64,000 bases of DNA from Streptomyces sp. AM 2-1-1. Lineage in GTDB: Bacteria; Actinomycetota; Actinomycetes; Streptomycetales; Streptomycetaceae. Below, piece after piece: positions 54,295-63,859 of this stretch (the first letter of the stretch is position 1; each line of letters opens with the position of its first letter). The stretch is taken from contig NZ_CP119147.1 in assembly GCF_029167645.1 (NCBI RefSeq), forward strand, positions 4,544,501 to 4,608,500, in the 5' to 3' direction. Position numbers and translations under genes: made by a program. The notes beneath the pieces were generated by a model that saw only the letters and a list, made by a program, of their open reading frames with translations, searched no databases and was not told the DNA's origin.

Positions 54295-55379
54295 CGGACG
54301 CTCCCGAGGGCGGTCAGCGGGTCGACGGAGGTGATGCGGCGGATGGAAAGGGCGGCGCCGAGCGCGCCGAGGACGATGATCACGAGGGCCGGGACCAGGA
54401 CGGTGGCGGGGGTCAGGAGGAACGGCACGGCGGAGCCGGACACCAGGGCGCCGAGGGCGGCGGCGATGCCGGTGCCGATCAGGGTGCCGCTGACGAGCAG
54501 GACGACGGCCTGGCCGAGGGCGTCCTCGAGCAGGTTGACGGTGGAGGCGCCCAGCGCCTTGAGGACGGCGACGTCGCCGCTGCGCTGGATGGTCCAGACG
54601 GTGAAGAAGGCTCCGATGACCAGGGCGGAGATGGCGAACAGGAAGCCGCGCATCAGTTGCAGGGAGCCGTTTTCGGAGGTGTAGGAGCCGATTGCGGACA
54701 GCGAGTCGTCGGTGGCGAGCGTCGTGGTGCCGGCCCGCTGGTCGGTGGCGGCCGTGTCGGCCTTCGAGCTGGTGTTCAGGGCGATGACGGTCGCGGTCGG
54801 ACCGCCGTCGGCGCCGGTGGGCGGGGCGGTCGTCCGCCAGGTGTCCAGGCTGGTCCAGATCACCGGGGTGTGGCTGAAATGGGCGTCGCCCTGAACGGCG
54901 GCCACCTTCAGCTGACGGCCTGCCAGGGTGAGGGAATCGCCGGGCTTCACGCCGAGGTCGTCGGCCGCGGTGGTGGACACCACCACCGCGCTGCCGGTGA
55001 TCTTGTCGCTGTCCGGGGCGAGGCGTGAGCCGGGCTCGACGCCGAAGGCCGAGACCCCGGTGCTCTTGTCCCCCGCGGTGGCGATGGTCGTGGTGATCCC
55101 CAGCGGCTCCGCGCTCTCGACACCGGGTGCCGTGGACCACTGCTGCCACTGCTGCCGGGTGACGGTTGAGGTGGAGTACGACGGGTCCTGCCCCCCGCCG
55201 GGTGCCTGGAAGGCGATCTTGTCGGCGGGCAGGCCGGTGATCGCGGAGACGTTCTGCCGCCCCAGTCCGGCCGTCAGCCCGGACAGCAGCCCGACCAGCA
55301 GGGTGATCAGCACGATGACGGTCCCCATCAGGGCGAAGCGCCCCTTGGCGAATTTCAGGTCTCTCCAGGCGACGAACAC
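54291..55379 (-). CDS. FtsX-like ABC permease
   Basis: Predicted 362 residues. One membrane segment near the N-terminus (ALMGTVIVLITLLVGLLSGL) precedes a large extracytoplasmic domain of ~200 residues (MacB periplasmic-core-like). Three C-terminal membrane segments follow (MRGFLFAISALVIGAFFTVW, AVVLLVSGTLIGTGIAAALG, VLVPALVIIVLGALGAALSI), and it ends RRITSVDPLTALGSVR, a hallmark of MacB/FtsX permeases. The start is GTG 55379. Divergent from the histidine kinase, it is the probable regulatory target of the two-component pair. Confidence 0.88.
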   Translation of the reverse strand: MFVAWRDLKFAKGRFALMGTVIVLITLLVGLLSGLTAGLGRQNVSAITGLPADKIAFQAPGGGQDPSYSTSTVTRQQWQQWSTAPGVESAEPLGITTTIATAGDKSTGVSAFGVEPGSRLAPDSDKITGSAVVVSTTAADDLGVKPGDSLTLAGRQLKVAAVQGDAHFSHTPVIWTSLDTWRTTAPPTGADGGPTATVIALNTSSKADTAATDQRAGTTTLATDDSLSAIGSYTSENGSLQLMRGFLFAISALVIGAFFTVWTIQRSGDVAVLKALGASTVNLLEDALGQAVVLLVSGTLIGTGIAAALGALVSGSAVPFLLTPATVLVPALVIIVLGALGAALSIRRITSVDPLTALGSVR

Positions 55380-55552
55380 GGCCTTGGACTGTCCTTTCCA
55401 GCGGCGGAATCGGGTATGACTCCACCGTCGCCGCCGGTTCCCCGTGTGCGCGTCCGGCGCAGGATGGCACCTGGCGGGCCGAAAGACGGCACGCGAGTTC
55501 TCACTTTCGACGGAGGCCCCGCAGTCGCAGGCTCCGTAACCTGGAACGCACT
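55380..55552. promoter_or_regulatory. Divergent promoter region between the ABC exporter and the two-component system
   Basis: 173 bases, the expected binding region for the LuxR-type regulator encoded to the right. No clear dyad was recognised. Confidence 0.4.
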
Positions 55553-56773
55553 GTGAAAACCGCTGCTCCCGCCCTGACCCCCACCACCCGGCCCCTGGCC
55601 TGGTGCCTGCACCTGCTGGTCATCGGCCTGCTCGCATGGGCAGCCGGCCGGGCCGTGACCGACGAAGGGCCCCATGCCGGTTGGATCGTCGCCACGTCGG
55701 CCGCGTGCGGCCTGATGTATGCGGCCGGGCCCGTACTGCCGGCCGTACGGCGCTCGCGAGGTGCCGCCGCACTGTGGCTGGCCGCCGTGGGCGCCTGCTG
55801 GCTGGTGCTGCTCGCACTGTCCGCAGACGCCGTGTGGGTGGCCTTCCCGCTGTACTTCCTCCAGCTGCACCTGCTGCCACGCCGCGCCGGACTGGCCGTC
55901 GTGGCCGCCACCACTGCCGCGGCCGTCGCGGGCTTCGCCGCCCACCAGCAGTCTTTCCACCCCGCCATGGCCATCGGCCCCGCCCTCGGCGCCGCCGTCG
56001 CGGTCGCGGTGGTGTGGGGATATCAGGCCCTGTACCGGGAGAGCGAACACCGCCGACGCCTGATCGAGGAACTCACCGCCACCCGCGCCGACCTGGCAGC
56101 CGCCCAGCACACCGCCGGGGTGCTCGCCGAACGCGACCGCCTGGCCCGCGAGATCCACGACACCCTCGCCCAGGGCCTGACCAGCATCCAGCTGCTGCTG
56201 CGCGCCGCAGAACGCGCCCTGCCCGAGTCTCCGCAGAACGCCGCCCGCTACGTCGACCAGGCCCGGCAGGCCGCCGTCGACAACCTCGCCGAGGCCCGCC
56301 GCTTCATCGCCGCCCTCACCCCGCCCACCCTGGAGGGCATCACCCTGGCCGACGCCCTGGAACGCCTGTGCACCACCACCTCGGCCCGCCACCGCCTTAC
56401 CGCACGCTTCCACCTCACCGGCGAGCCCGCCCCGCTCGCCACCCCGCACGAGGTCGCGCTGCTGCGCATCGCCCAGTCCGCCCTCGCCAACACGGTCCGC
56501 CACGCCGAAGCAGTCACCGCTGACGTCACGCTCAGCTACCTCGGCGACCACGTCGTCCTCGACGTCGTCGACGACGGACACGGCTTCGACCCCCAGCGCC
56601 TGCCCGCTCCCGACCCCGAGACCGGCGGATTCGGCGTGGCCACCATGCGCGCCCGCGCCCGGTCCCTCGGCGGCACCCTCACCGTCGAATCCACCCCCGG
56701 CCGCGGCACCGCCCTGGCCGCCCAGCTGCCCCTCACCCCGCCAGCCGAGAACGAACCCGAGGCCCGCCCGTGA
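55553..56773 (+). CDS. Sensor histidine kinase, NarL/DesK-type (HisKA_3)
   Basis: Predicted 406 residues. About five to six membrane segments in residues 1-155 are followed by a coiled region (ESEHRRRLIEELTATRADLA). HisKA_3 has REIHDTLAQGLTSIQ (His202 the phosphosite). The ATPase shows ALANTVRHAEAV (N box), VVDDGHGFD and TGGFGVATMRARARSLGG (G boxes). The start is GTG 55553. The stop overlaps the response regulator start (GTGA). It has no large sensor domain outside the membrane, so it may sense through the transporter, as in some peptide-sensing systems; this is inferred. Confidence 0.92.
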   Translation: MKTAAPALTPTTRPLAWCLHLLVIGLLAWAAGRAVTDEGPHAGWIVATSAACGLMYAAGPVLPAVRRSRGAAALWLAAVGACWLVLLALSADAVWVAFPLYFLQLHLLPRRAGLAVVAATTAAAVAGFAAHQQSFHPAMAIGPALGAAVAVAVVWGYQALYRESEHRRRLIEELTATRADLAAAQHTAGVLAERDRLAREIHDTLAQGLTSIQLLLRAAERALPESPQNAARYVDQARQAAVDNLAEARRFIAALTPPTLEGITLADALERLCTTTSARHRLTARFHLTGEPAPLATPHEVALLRIAQSALANTVRHAEAVTADVTLSYLGDHVVLDVVDDGHGFDPQRLPAPDPETGGFGVATMRARARSLGGTLTVESTPGRGTALAAQLPLTPPAENEPEARP

Positions 56774-57405
56774 CCGACACCCCCATCCGCCTGCTCCTGG
56801 CCGACGACCACCCCGTCGTACGGGCCGGACTGCGCGCAGTGCTGGAAACCGAACCCGGTTTCGTCGTCACCGCCGAAGCCGCCACCGCCGAGGACGCCGT
56901 CGCCCGCGCCGCCGAGGGCGGCATCGACGTCGTGCTCATGGACCTGCAGTTCGGCAAGGGCATGGGCGGCGCCGAAGCCACCGCCCAGATCACCGCCCGC
57001 TCCGGAGCCCCCCGCGTACTGATCGTCACCACCTACGACTCCGACGCCGACACCCTGCCCGCCATCGAAGCCGGCGCCACCGGCTACCTCCTCAAAGACG
57101 CCCCGCCCGAGGACCTGGCGGCCGCCGTACGGACCGCGGCCGCCGGGCGCACCACACTGGCGCCCACAGTCGCCGACCGGCTGATGAACCGGCTCCGCAC
57201 ACCGGGCACCGCCCTGACCCGGCGCGAGAGCGAAGTCCTCGCCCTGGTCGCCGACGGCCTGTCCAACCAAGCCATCGGCAACCGCCTCCACTTGACCGAA
57301 GGCACCGTCAAGTCGCACCTCGCCCGTGTCTACACCAAACTCGACGTCGACTCCCGCACCGCCGCCGTCGCCACCGCCACCGACCTGGGACTCATCCGGC
57401 GCTGA
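56770..57405 (+). CDS. LuxR-type response regulator (NarL family)
   Basis: Predicted 211 residues. The receiver domain has LLLADDHPVVRAGLR and the phospho-acceptor in VVLMDLQF (Asp58), then TYDSDADTLPAIEAGATGYL and LKDAPPEDLAAAV. A LuxR helix-turn-helix follows (LTRRESEVLALVADGLSNQA, GTVKSHLARVYTKL). It overlaps the kinase by four bases. It probably regulates the divergent ABC exporter genes. Confidence 0.93.
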   Translation: MTDTPIRLLLADDHPVVRAGLRAVLETEPGFVVTAEAATAEDAVARAAEGGIDVVLMDLQFGKGMGGAEATAQITARSGAPRVLIVTTYDSDADTLPAIEAGATGYLLKDAPPEDLAAAVRTAAAGRTTLAPTVADRLMNRLRTPGTALTRRESEVLALVADGLSNQAIGNRLHLTEGTVKSHLARVYTKLDVDSRTAAVATATDLGLIRR

Positions 57406-57587
57406 CCCGATACGCCGGTCGGTGAGTTCGCCCTACCGCGACCGCGCTCCGGCTCGTCGGGGGGACACAACGGGAGATGAGGTCTGAGGGCGGTGGCGCA
57501 TGGGCGACGGCCCCCGGGCCCAAGATCAACGGCTCGACGCTGACGGCTGTTCCTGGGGTCCTCAAGGCCGTGCTTATCCTGGGCGCC

Positions 57588-58010
57588 ATGCTGACCCTCA
57601 CCCAGGCCCTGTACGACCGCATCGTCGCGCACGCCCGCGCCGACCACCCCGACGAGGCGTGCGGCGTGGTCGCGGGCCCGGCCGGCACGGGCCGTGCCGA
57701 GCGCTTCATCCCGATGCTCAACGCCGCCCGCTCGCCCACCTTCTACGAGTTCGACTCGGGCGACCTCCTCAAGCTCTACCGCGAGATGGACGACCGCGAC
57801 GAGGAGCCGGTCGTCGTCTACCACTCGCACACCGCGACCGAGGCCTACCCCTCCCGCACCGACGTGACGTACGCCAACGAGCCGGAGGCCCACTACGTCC
57901 TCGTCTCCACCGCCGACGCCGACGGCGCGGGCCCCTTCCAGTTCCGTTCGTACCGCATCGTGGACGGCGTGATCACCGAGGAGGACGTGGAGGTCGTCGC
58001 GGCGTACTGA
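57588..58010 (+). CDS. mec: Mec+ JAMM-type metalloprotease (CysO-cysteine peptidase)
   Basis: Predicted 140 residues. The JAMM zinc site is in VVVYHSHTATEAYPSRTD (HxH...S..D). In Mycobacterium this enzyme releases cysteine from the CysO-cysteine adduct. Homologues in other bacteria also clip residues after the Gly-Gly of sulfur-carrier proteins. ATG 57588 (MLTLTQALYDRIVAH) is chosen; TATCCT at 57575-57580 lies seven bases before it and no Shine-Dalgarno is seen, so it may be leaderless. A terminator after the stop separates it from the cysteine leader, cysO and cysM. Confidence 0.9.
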   Translation: MLTLTQALYDRIVAHARADHPDEACGVVAGPAGTGRAERFIPMLNAARSPTFYEFDSGDLLKLYREMDDRDEEPVVVYHSHTATEAYPSRTDVTYANEPEAHYVLVSTADADGAGPFQFRSYRIVDGVITEEDVEVVAAY

Positions 58011-58030
58011 GACGGCGGACCACGACCACC

Positions 58031-58062
58031 GAGGCGGCGGGGCCCACCGGCCCCGCCGCCTC
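58031..58062 (+). terminator. mec terminator
   Basis: Perfect 14-bp stem, arms 58031-58044 and 58049-58062 with loop CACC, 20 bases after the mec stop. Confidence 0.85.
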
Positions 58063-58165
58063 CGTGCGTCCGGGGGCGGCGGCCCGGACGCCGCCCAGGT
58101 CCGTATGGTGAGCGGTCCCGTTCCGCGATGTGAGATCACACTCGGGTTTTCCGAACGGGAATCGA

Positions 58166-58171
58166 TACGAT
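58166..58171 (+). promoter_or_regulatory. -10 element of the cysteine leader/cysO/cysM transcript
   Basis: TACGAT ends six bases before the leader-peptide ATG, placing the likely transcription start at or next to that ATG. Confidence 0.6.
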
Positions 58172-58177
58172 GAGCCC

Positions 58178-59628
<1,451 letters not shown>

Positions 59629-59648
59629 CCGGCCCGAAGCCCGACCCG

Positions 59649-59688
59649 CCGCACGCCGACGCCCGCACCCCGGGGCGCCGGCGTGCGG
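59649..59688 (+). terminator. cysM terminator
   Basis: Outer stem CCGCACGCCG (59649-59658) with CGGCGTGCGG (59679-59688); the GC-rich interior pairs further. It lies 20 bases after cysM. Confidence 0.7.
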
Positions 59689-59785
59689 CATGTCCGGACC
59701 CTCCGAAAACCCGCGCCGGCCGGGGTCCGCGCCGCTCCGGGCCGTGTCCGGGTCACCCGGAGGCCCGCGCCGATCGCGGCCCGCC

Positions 59786-60298
59786 TCACCCCAAGTGCCG
59801 CACCCGTCCCCATATCTCCGCGTCGACCCGGCCGACCCGCCGCCGGAAGGCGTCCGCTGCGACCTCGCGCAGTTCGTCCGTCTCCAGGAAGCTCCGCCGC
59901 CCCCGGGCGTCCCCCACCGTGCCGTCCGGAAGGGCGATCACCCCCGGCCGCTCCTCGTGGTGCTTGCTGGTGATCTTCGCGACGACCGCGCTGCCGTCCC
60001 GCACCGACAGCACCAGGCACGGCCGGTCCTTCGACCCCGGCCCGTCCTCGTACGGCACCTCGGCCCACCAGATCTCCCCCGGCTCCGGGGACCGCCCCGC
60101 CCCGCCGCCCCGCGCCGGCTTCTCGGCCGGACGGCCCGAAGGACGGCCCGGCGGCCGCGTCCGGCCACCCGGCCGACGCCCCGGACCCCCCTCGCCGCCC
60201 CGGCGCCGCGCACCGCTCCGCCCCCGCCCGTCCACCACCGACGCCACCAGCGCCAGGACGACCAGCACCGCCAGGATCACCCACCAGTACGTTTCCAT
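59786..60298 (-). CDS. Membrane-anchored PemK/MazF-family protein
   Basis: Predicted 170 residues. An N-terminal membrane segment (TYWWVILAVLVVLALVASVV) is followed by a ~45-residue Arg/Gly/Pro linker, then a MazF/PemK-like fold (PGEIWWAEVPYEDGPGSKDR, PCLVLSVRDGSAVVAKITSK, GDARGRRSFLETDELREVA). MazF toxins are mRNA interferases, normally cytoplasmic with an adjacent antitoxin; here no antitoxin gene is adjacent. The RNase residues may be retained (KDRPCLVL) but activity is not proven. TACGGT six bases from ATG 60298 suggests leaderless translation. Confidence 0.8.
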   Translation of the reverse strand: METYWWVILAVLVVLALVASVVDGRGRSGARRRGGEGGPGRRPGGRTRPPGRPSGRPAEKPARGGGAGRSPEPGEIWWAEVPYEDGPGSKDRPCLVLSVRDGSAVVAKITSKHHEERPGVIALPDGTVGDARGRRSFLETDELREVAADAFRRRVGRVDAEIWGRVRHLG

Positions 60299-60529
60299 CC
60301 CCCGACCGTACCGGCGCGCGCCCCGCCACCGGAGTGCCCCGGCACCACCCCCGTACGAACGGACACACGGACCAGGCCCCCGCTTCCATCGAACCGGTGA
60401 CAGCACAGGTGAGTTCCCCCACAACGGCCATCCACGAAGGAGCGACCCGGAGATTCGCGCCTTACGCTCGACGAACCGAACGAACCGCACGAACCCTCCC
60501 CGCTCCCACGTCTCGGAGGTTCACGTTCC

Positions 60530-61282
60530 ATGAAGCTCACCGTCGTCGGCTGCTCCGGCTCCTTCCCGTCCGCGGGATCGGCCTGCTCGAGCTACCTCGT
60601 AGAGGCCGACGGCTTCCGGCTGCTCCTCGACATGGGCAACGGCGCCCTCGGCGAGTTGCAGCGTCACGTCGGTCTCTACGACCTCGACGCCGTCTTCCTC
60701 AGCCACCTGCACGCCGATCACTGCATCGACATGTGCGCCTACTTCGTGGTGCGCTACTACCCGAACGACGGCACCCGCCCCGCCCTCCTCCCCGTCTACG
60801 GACCCGAGGGCACCGAGTCACGGCTGACCACCGCCCACGCCGACACCCCCTCCGACCGGGCCATGAGCGAGGTCTTCGACTTCCGCACGCTCAAGCCGGG
60901 CTGGTTCGAGATCGGCCCCTTCACGGTCCGCACGGAGAAGCTCTGCCACCCCGTGGACACCTTCGGCATCCGGATCGAGCACGGCGGCCGCTCCCTCGCC
61001 TACTCCGGCGACACCGGCGCCTGCGAAGCCCTGGACGAACTCGCCGAGGACGCCGACCTCTTCCTCTGTGAAGCATCGTTCATCCACGGCAAGGAAGACA
61101 TTCCGGACCTCCACCTCAACGGCCGCGAAGCCGGCGAGTGCGCCTCCCGGGCCCGAGCCGGACGGCTGGTGCTCACCCACATCCCGCCGTGGACCGACGC
61201 CGAACGCAACATCGAGGACGCCCGCGAGGTCTACGCCGGCCCCGTGGAACTCGCCGTACCGGGCGCCGTGTACGAGATCTGA
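60530..61282 (+). CDS. MBL-fold metal-dependent hydrolase (Rv1339-like)
   Basis: Predicted 250 residues. The metallo-beta-lactamase motif SHLHADHCID (HxHxDH) binds two metals; further ligands appear in LCHPVDTFGIR, YSGDTG and LTHIPPWTDA. It resembles M. tuberculosis Rv1339, reported to lower cAMP as an atypical phosphodiesterase. In mycobacteria the Rv1339 gene also lies near cysO, cysM and clpS, which fits. Substrate identity here is inferred. GGAGG lies ~10 bases before ATG 60530. A hairpin follows the stop. Confidence 0.87.
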   Translation: MKLTVVGCSGSFPSAGSACSSYLVEADGFRLLLDMGNGALGELQRHVGLYDLDAVFLSHLHADHCIDMCAYFVVRYYPNDGTRPALLPVYGPEGTESRLTTAHADTPSDRAMSEVFDFRTLKPGWFEIGPFTVRTEKLCHPVDTFGIRIEHGGRSLAYSGDTGACEALDELAEDADLFLCEASFIHGKEDIPDLHLNGREAGECASRARAGRLVLTHIPPWTDAERNIEDAREVYAGPVELAVPGAVYEI

Positions 61283-61289
61283 ACGGCCC

Positions 61290-61311
61290 CGGCCCGGCGG
61301 CGGCCGGGCCG
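61290..61311 (+). terminator. Hairpin after the MBL-fold gene
   Basis: Perfect 9-bp stem CGGCCCGGC / GCCGGGCCG with loop GGCG, eight bases after the stop; convergent with the next gene. Confidence 0.6.
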
Positions 61312-61342
61312 CGGAGAGCCGCAGCGCGACGGGCGCGGACGG

Positions 61343-62257
61343 TCAGGTCCTGCTGCCCCGGCCGCCCAGCGCCATCCGGTTCCACGTGTGCCGGCGCCCG
61401 CGGATCGCCACCGAGTACGCGTACAGCAGCTCCGGATCGCCCATCCCCGGCAGGAACGCGTCCCCGATGTGATGGGCGTCCACCCCGATCTCCTTCGCGT
61501 TCAGGGCAAGTTGGGGCACCACGTCGATGTGCGCGCCCTCCTGGCTCGTACCGATCGCCCCCATCACCACCGCCCCGGCGTCCTGCACCGCCGCCACCGC
61601 CTCGGCCGCCAGCTCCTTCGTCACCCCCGGCATCGTCCCCGGCAACGGCAGCACCACCCCGTCCGCCCCCGCCTCCACCAGCGCCGTCAACCGCCCCGGG
61701 GTCACCCGCTCGGGGTGGCCGGCGTGGTGCATCTTGCCGCTCCACAGGGCGACCTCGTCGCCGAGCCCGTTCCGCAGCCGCTCGGTCACCCGCGCCAGCC
61801 CTTCGTACGAACCCCCGGTCCCCGGATTCGCCGTCAGGCAGAGCATCGCCGCCCCCATCCCGACCAGCCGCTTCGCGAACTCCGGCTCCGCCCGCCGGAT
61901 CTCCGGCACGTCCCCCGGCTCCAGGTTGATGCCGACCGGCCGCCCCACGCACTCCGCCAGGGCGGCGACCGAGGCGAACGACCCGAGCCCCGGAAGCACC
62001 AGGCGCTCCCCGTCCCAGGCGCGCTCGATCATGTTCAGGATGACGATGTCGGCGCCGAAGGCCGCCATCAACTCCGCGTTGTGCACCCCGTCGTCGCCGG
62101 GGCGGGCCACCAGCGCGGCCCGGTCCGCGAACACCTCGGCGACCATCGTCCGCCCTTCCGCCGCCGCCACCGAAGCGGTCAGCTCCCGGCCCCGCAGGGC
62201 GGCGAGAGCCGCACGGTCGAGATCGAGGATGCGGGGCGTCCCGGAAGGAGAGGTCAT
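61343..62257 (-). CDS. DUF7916-like predicted TIM-barrel protein near the PTS genes
   Basis: Predicted 304 residues. Segments ADIVILNMIERAWDGERLVL, FAKRLVGMGAAMLCLTANPG and LTALVEAGADGVVLPLPGTM suggest a beta/alpha barrel related to PEP mutase-like or phosphotriesterase-like folds. Similar proteins are often annotated as haloacid dehalogenase-like or PEP phosphonomutase, or as DUF7916; these names are from memory and none is proven. Its neighbourhood with GlcNAc PTS genes suggests a role in amino-sugar metabolism. TAGGCT lies six bases before ATG 62257, so the mRNA is probably leaderless. Confidence 0.75.
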   Translation of the reverse strand: MTSPSGTPRILDLDRAALAALRGRELTASVAAAEGRTMVAEVFADRAALVARPGDDGVHNAELMAAFGADIVILNMIERAWDGERLVLPGLGSFASVAALAECVGRPVGINLEPGDVPEIRRAEPEFAKRLVGMGAAMLCLTANPGTGGSYEGLARVTERLRNGLGDEVALWSGKMHHAGHPERVTPGRLTALVEAGADGVVLPLPGTMPGVTKELAAEAVAAVQDAGAVVMGAIGTSQEGAHIDVVPQLALNAKEIGVDAHHIGDAFLPGMGDPELLYAYSVAIRGRRHTWNRMALGGRGSRT

Positions 62258-62328
62258 GGGACGAGCCTAGGTGCAAAGCGGACAAAAGGCGTGTCGGGTG
62301 CGAGGGAGGAGGGGCGCGGAGGAGAGCG

Positions 62329-62370
62329 CCCGGGAGCCCCCGGACCCGGCACGGTCCGGGGGCTCCCGGG
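62329..62370 (-). terminator. nagE2 terminator
   Basis: Perfect 18-bp stem, arms 62329-62346 and 62353-62370 with a six-base loop, just beyond the PTS EIIC stop. Confidence 0.9.
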
Positions 62371-62384
62371 AGGGCGGGGCGCCA

Positions 62385-63644
62385 CTACTTCGTCATGTCC
62401 CGCTCGATGGCCTTCTCCACCTCCTCGGGCTCCCGCCCGGGCGTCTGGAGATTGAACTTGGTGATCGCGAACCGGAAGACCACGTAGTAGATCACCGCGA
62501 AACAGAGTCCGATCGGGATGAGCAGCCATGGCTTCGTATCCAGATGCCAGTTGACGACGAGGTCGATCAGACCGGCCGAGAAACTGAAGCCCGCATGCAC
62601 CCCGAGCGCCCAGGTGACGCCCATCGACACACCGGTCAGGATCGCGTGGACGCCGTACAGCAGCGGCGCGACGAACATGAACGAGAACTCCAGCGGCTCC
62701 GTCACACCCGTCACGAACGAGGTGAGGGCGACCGACAGCATCAGCCCCGACACCTCCTTGCGCCGCTCCGGCCGCGCGGTGTGCGCGATGGCCAGCGCCG
62801 CCGCCGGCAGACCGAACATCATGATCGGGAAGAAGCCCGAGGTGAACTGGCCCGCCGACGGGTCCTCCGCGAAGAAGCGCGAGATGTCGCCCTGGACCGT
62901 GTGGCCGTCGGGGTCCGTGAAGTCGCCGGCCTGGAACCAGAAGAAGGTGTTCAGGAACTGGTGCATGCCGATCGGGATCAGCAAGCGGTTGGCGAAACCG
63001 AAGATGGCCGCACCCCACGCGCCGAGATCGATCAGCTGCTTGGCGAACCAGGTCAGCGCGTCACCGACCGGCTGCCACAGCAGACCGAAGATCACACCGA
63101 GGATGACGCAGAGGAACGCCATCAGGATCGGCACCAGCCGGCGTCCGTTGAAGAACCCCAGCCAGTCCACCAGCTTCGTGCGGTGGTACCGCTGCCAGAC
63201 CACCGCGGTGAGCAGGCCGATGAGGATGCCGCCGAGCACGCCCGGGTTCTGCGGAACGCCGTCCGGCGTCGCCTCCGTGATCGTGTCGTCCACCGGGAAG
63301 GCCGCCAGCACCCCCCGGTACACCAGGAAGCCGACCACCGCCGCCAACGCGGTCGAACCGTCCGCCTTCCTCGCGAAACCGATCGCCACACCGATGCAGA
63401 AGAGCAGCGGCAGGCCGACCGTACCGTCCAGGATCGCGTTGCCGCCGTTGAGCAGGACCTTGGAGACCTTGTTCCAGAAGTCCCCGTGCAGGTACGAGTC
63501 GAGCAGGTTGCCGAGGCTGACCAGAAGCCCTGCCGCAGGAAGCACGGCCACCGGAAGCTGGAGGCTCCGGCCGATCTTCTGCAGGCCCGAAACCGGACCG
63601 TTCCACCACTTTGGCTGCGGAACCGCAGCCGCGGTCGTACTCAT
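62385..63644 (-). CDS. nagE2: N-acetylglucosamine PTS transporter subunit IIC
   Basis: Predicted 419 residues with about 10 membrane segments, of the glucose/GlcNAc EIIC family. Hallmarks are RSLQLPVAVLPAAGLLVSLG, FANRLLIPIGMHQFLNTFFW and VTGVTEPLEFSFMFVAPLLY (the GITE-type loop with essential Glu). It imports GlcNAc as the 6-phosphate together with EIIB (NagF), which follows divergently, and EIIA (Crr). ATG 63644 is chosen with GGGAGG upstream; ATG 63650 is too close to that site. Symbol nagE2 is from gene order in S. coelicolor. Confidence 0.9.
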   Translation of the reverse strand: MSTTAAAVPQPKWWNGPVSGLQKIGRSLQLPVAVLPAAGLLVSLGNLLDSYLHGDFWNKVSKVLLNGGNAILDGTVGLPLLFCIGVAIGFARKADGSTALAAVVGFLVYRGVLAAFPVDDTITEATPDGVPQNPGVLGGILIGLLTAVVWQRYHRTKLVDWLGFFNGRRLVPILMAFLCVILGVIFGLLWQPVGDALTWFAKQLIDLGAWGAAIFGFANRLLIPIGMHQFLNTFFWFQAGDFTDPDGHTVQGDISRFFAEDPSAGQFTSGFFPIMMFGLPAAALAIAHTARPERRKEVSGLMLSVALTSFVTGVTEPLEFSFMFVAPLLYGVHAILTGVSMGVTWALGVHAGFSFSAGLIDLVVNWHLDTKPWLLIPIGLCFAVIYYVVFRFAITKFNLQTPGREPEEVEKAIERDMTK

Positions 63645-63859
63645 CGGCATCCTCCCGGAACACGTCACGTGCGGCGGACGTCGCACCCGGCTCGGGCCAG
63701 TCACGACGGACGGTCGGAGCCCTCCCCGCAAGGCAGAGCGCCGGTGATCGTCATCTTTGGGGATGGTCCTACCGGGCGCCCGCGAAGTTGGGCCAACCGT
63801 GCGTTAGCGTGACAAGGCGGACCCGCGGTGGGTCCGCACGCTGCGACAGGGAGAACGAC
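63645..63859. promoter_or_regulatory. Divergent promoter region of nagE2 and nagF
   Basis: GCGGACCC (63817-63824) with GGGTCCGC (63830-63837) forms an 8-bp hairpin in the nagF leader. GTTGG-G-CCAAC at 63787-63797 is a small dyad. A canonical DasR palindrome was not found here by eye. Confidence 0.5.

Noticed and set aside
63763..63776. ATGGTCCTACCGGG as a DasR site at nagE2/nagF
   Set aside because: Only the first half fits the dre consensus; the second half has too many mismatches.
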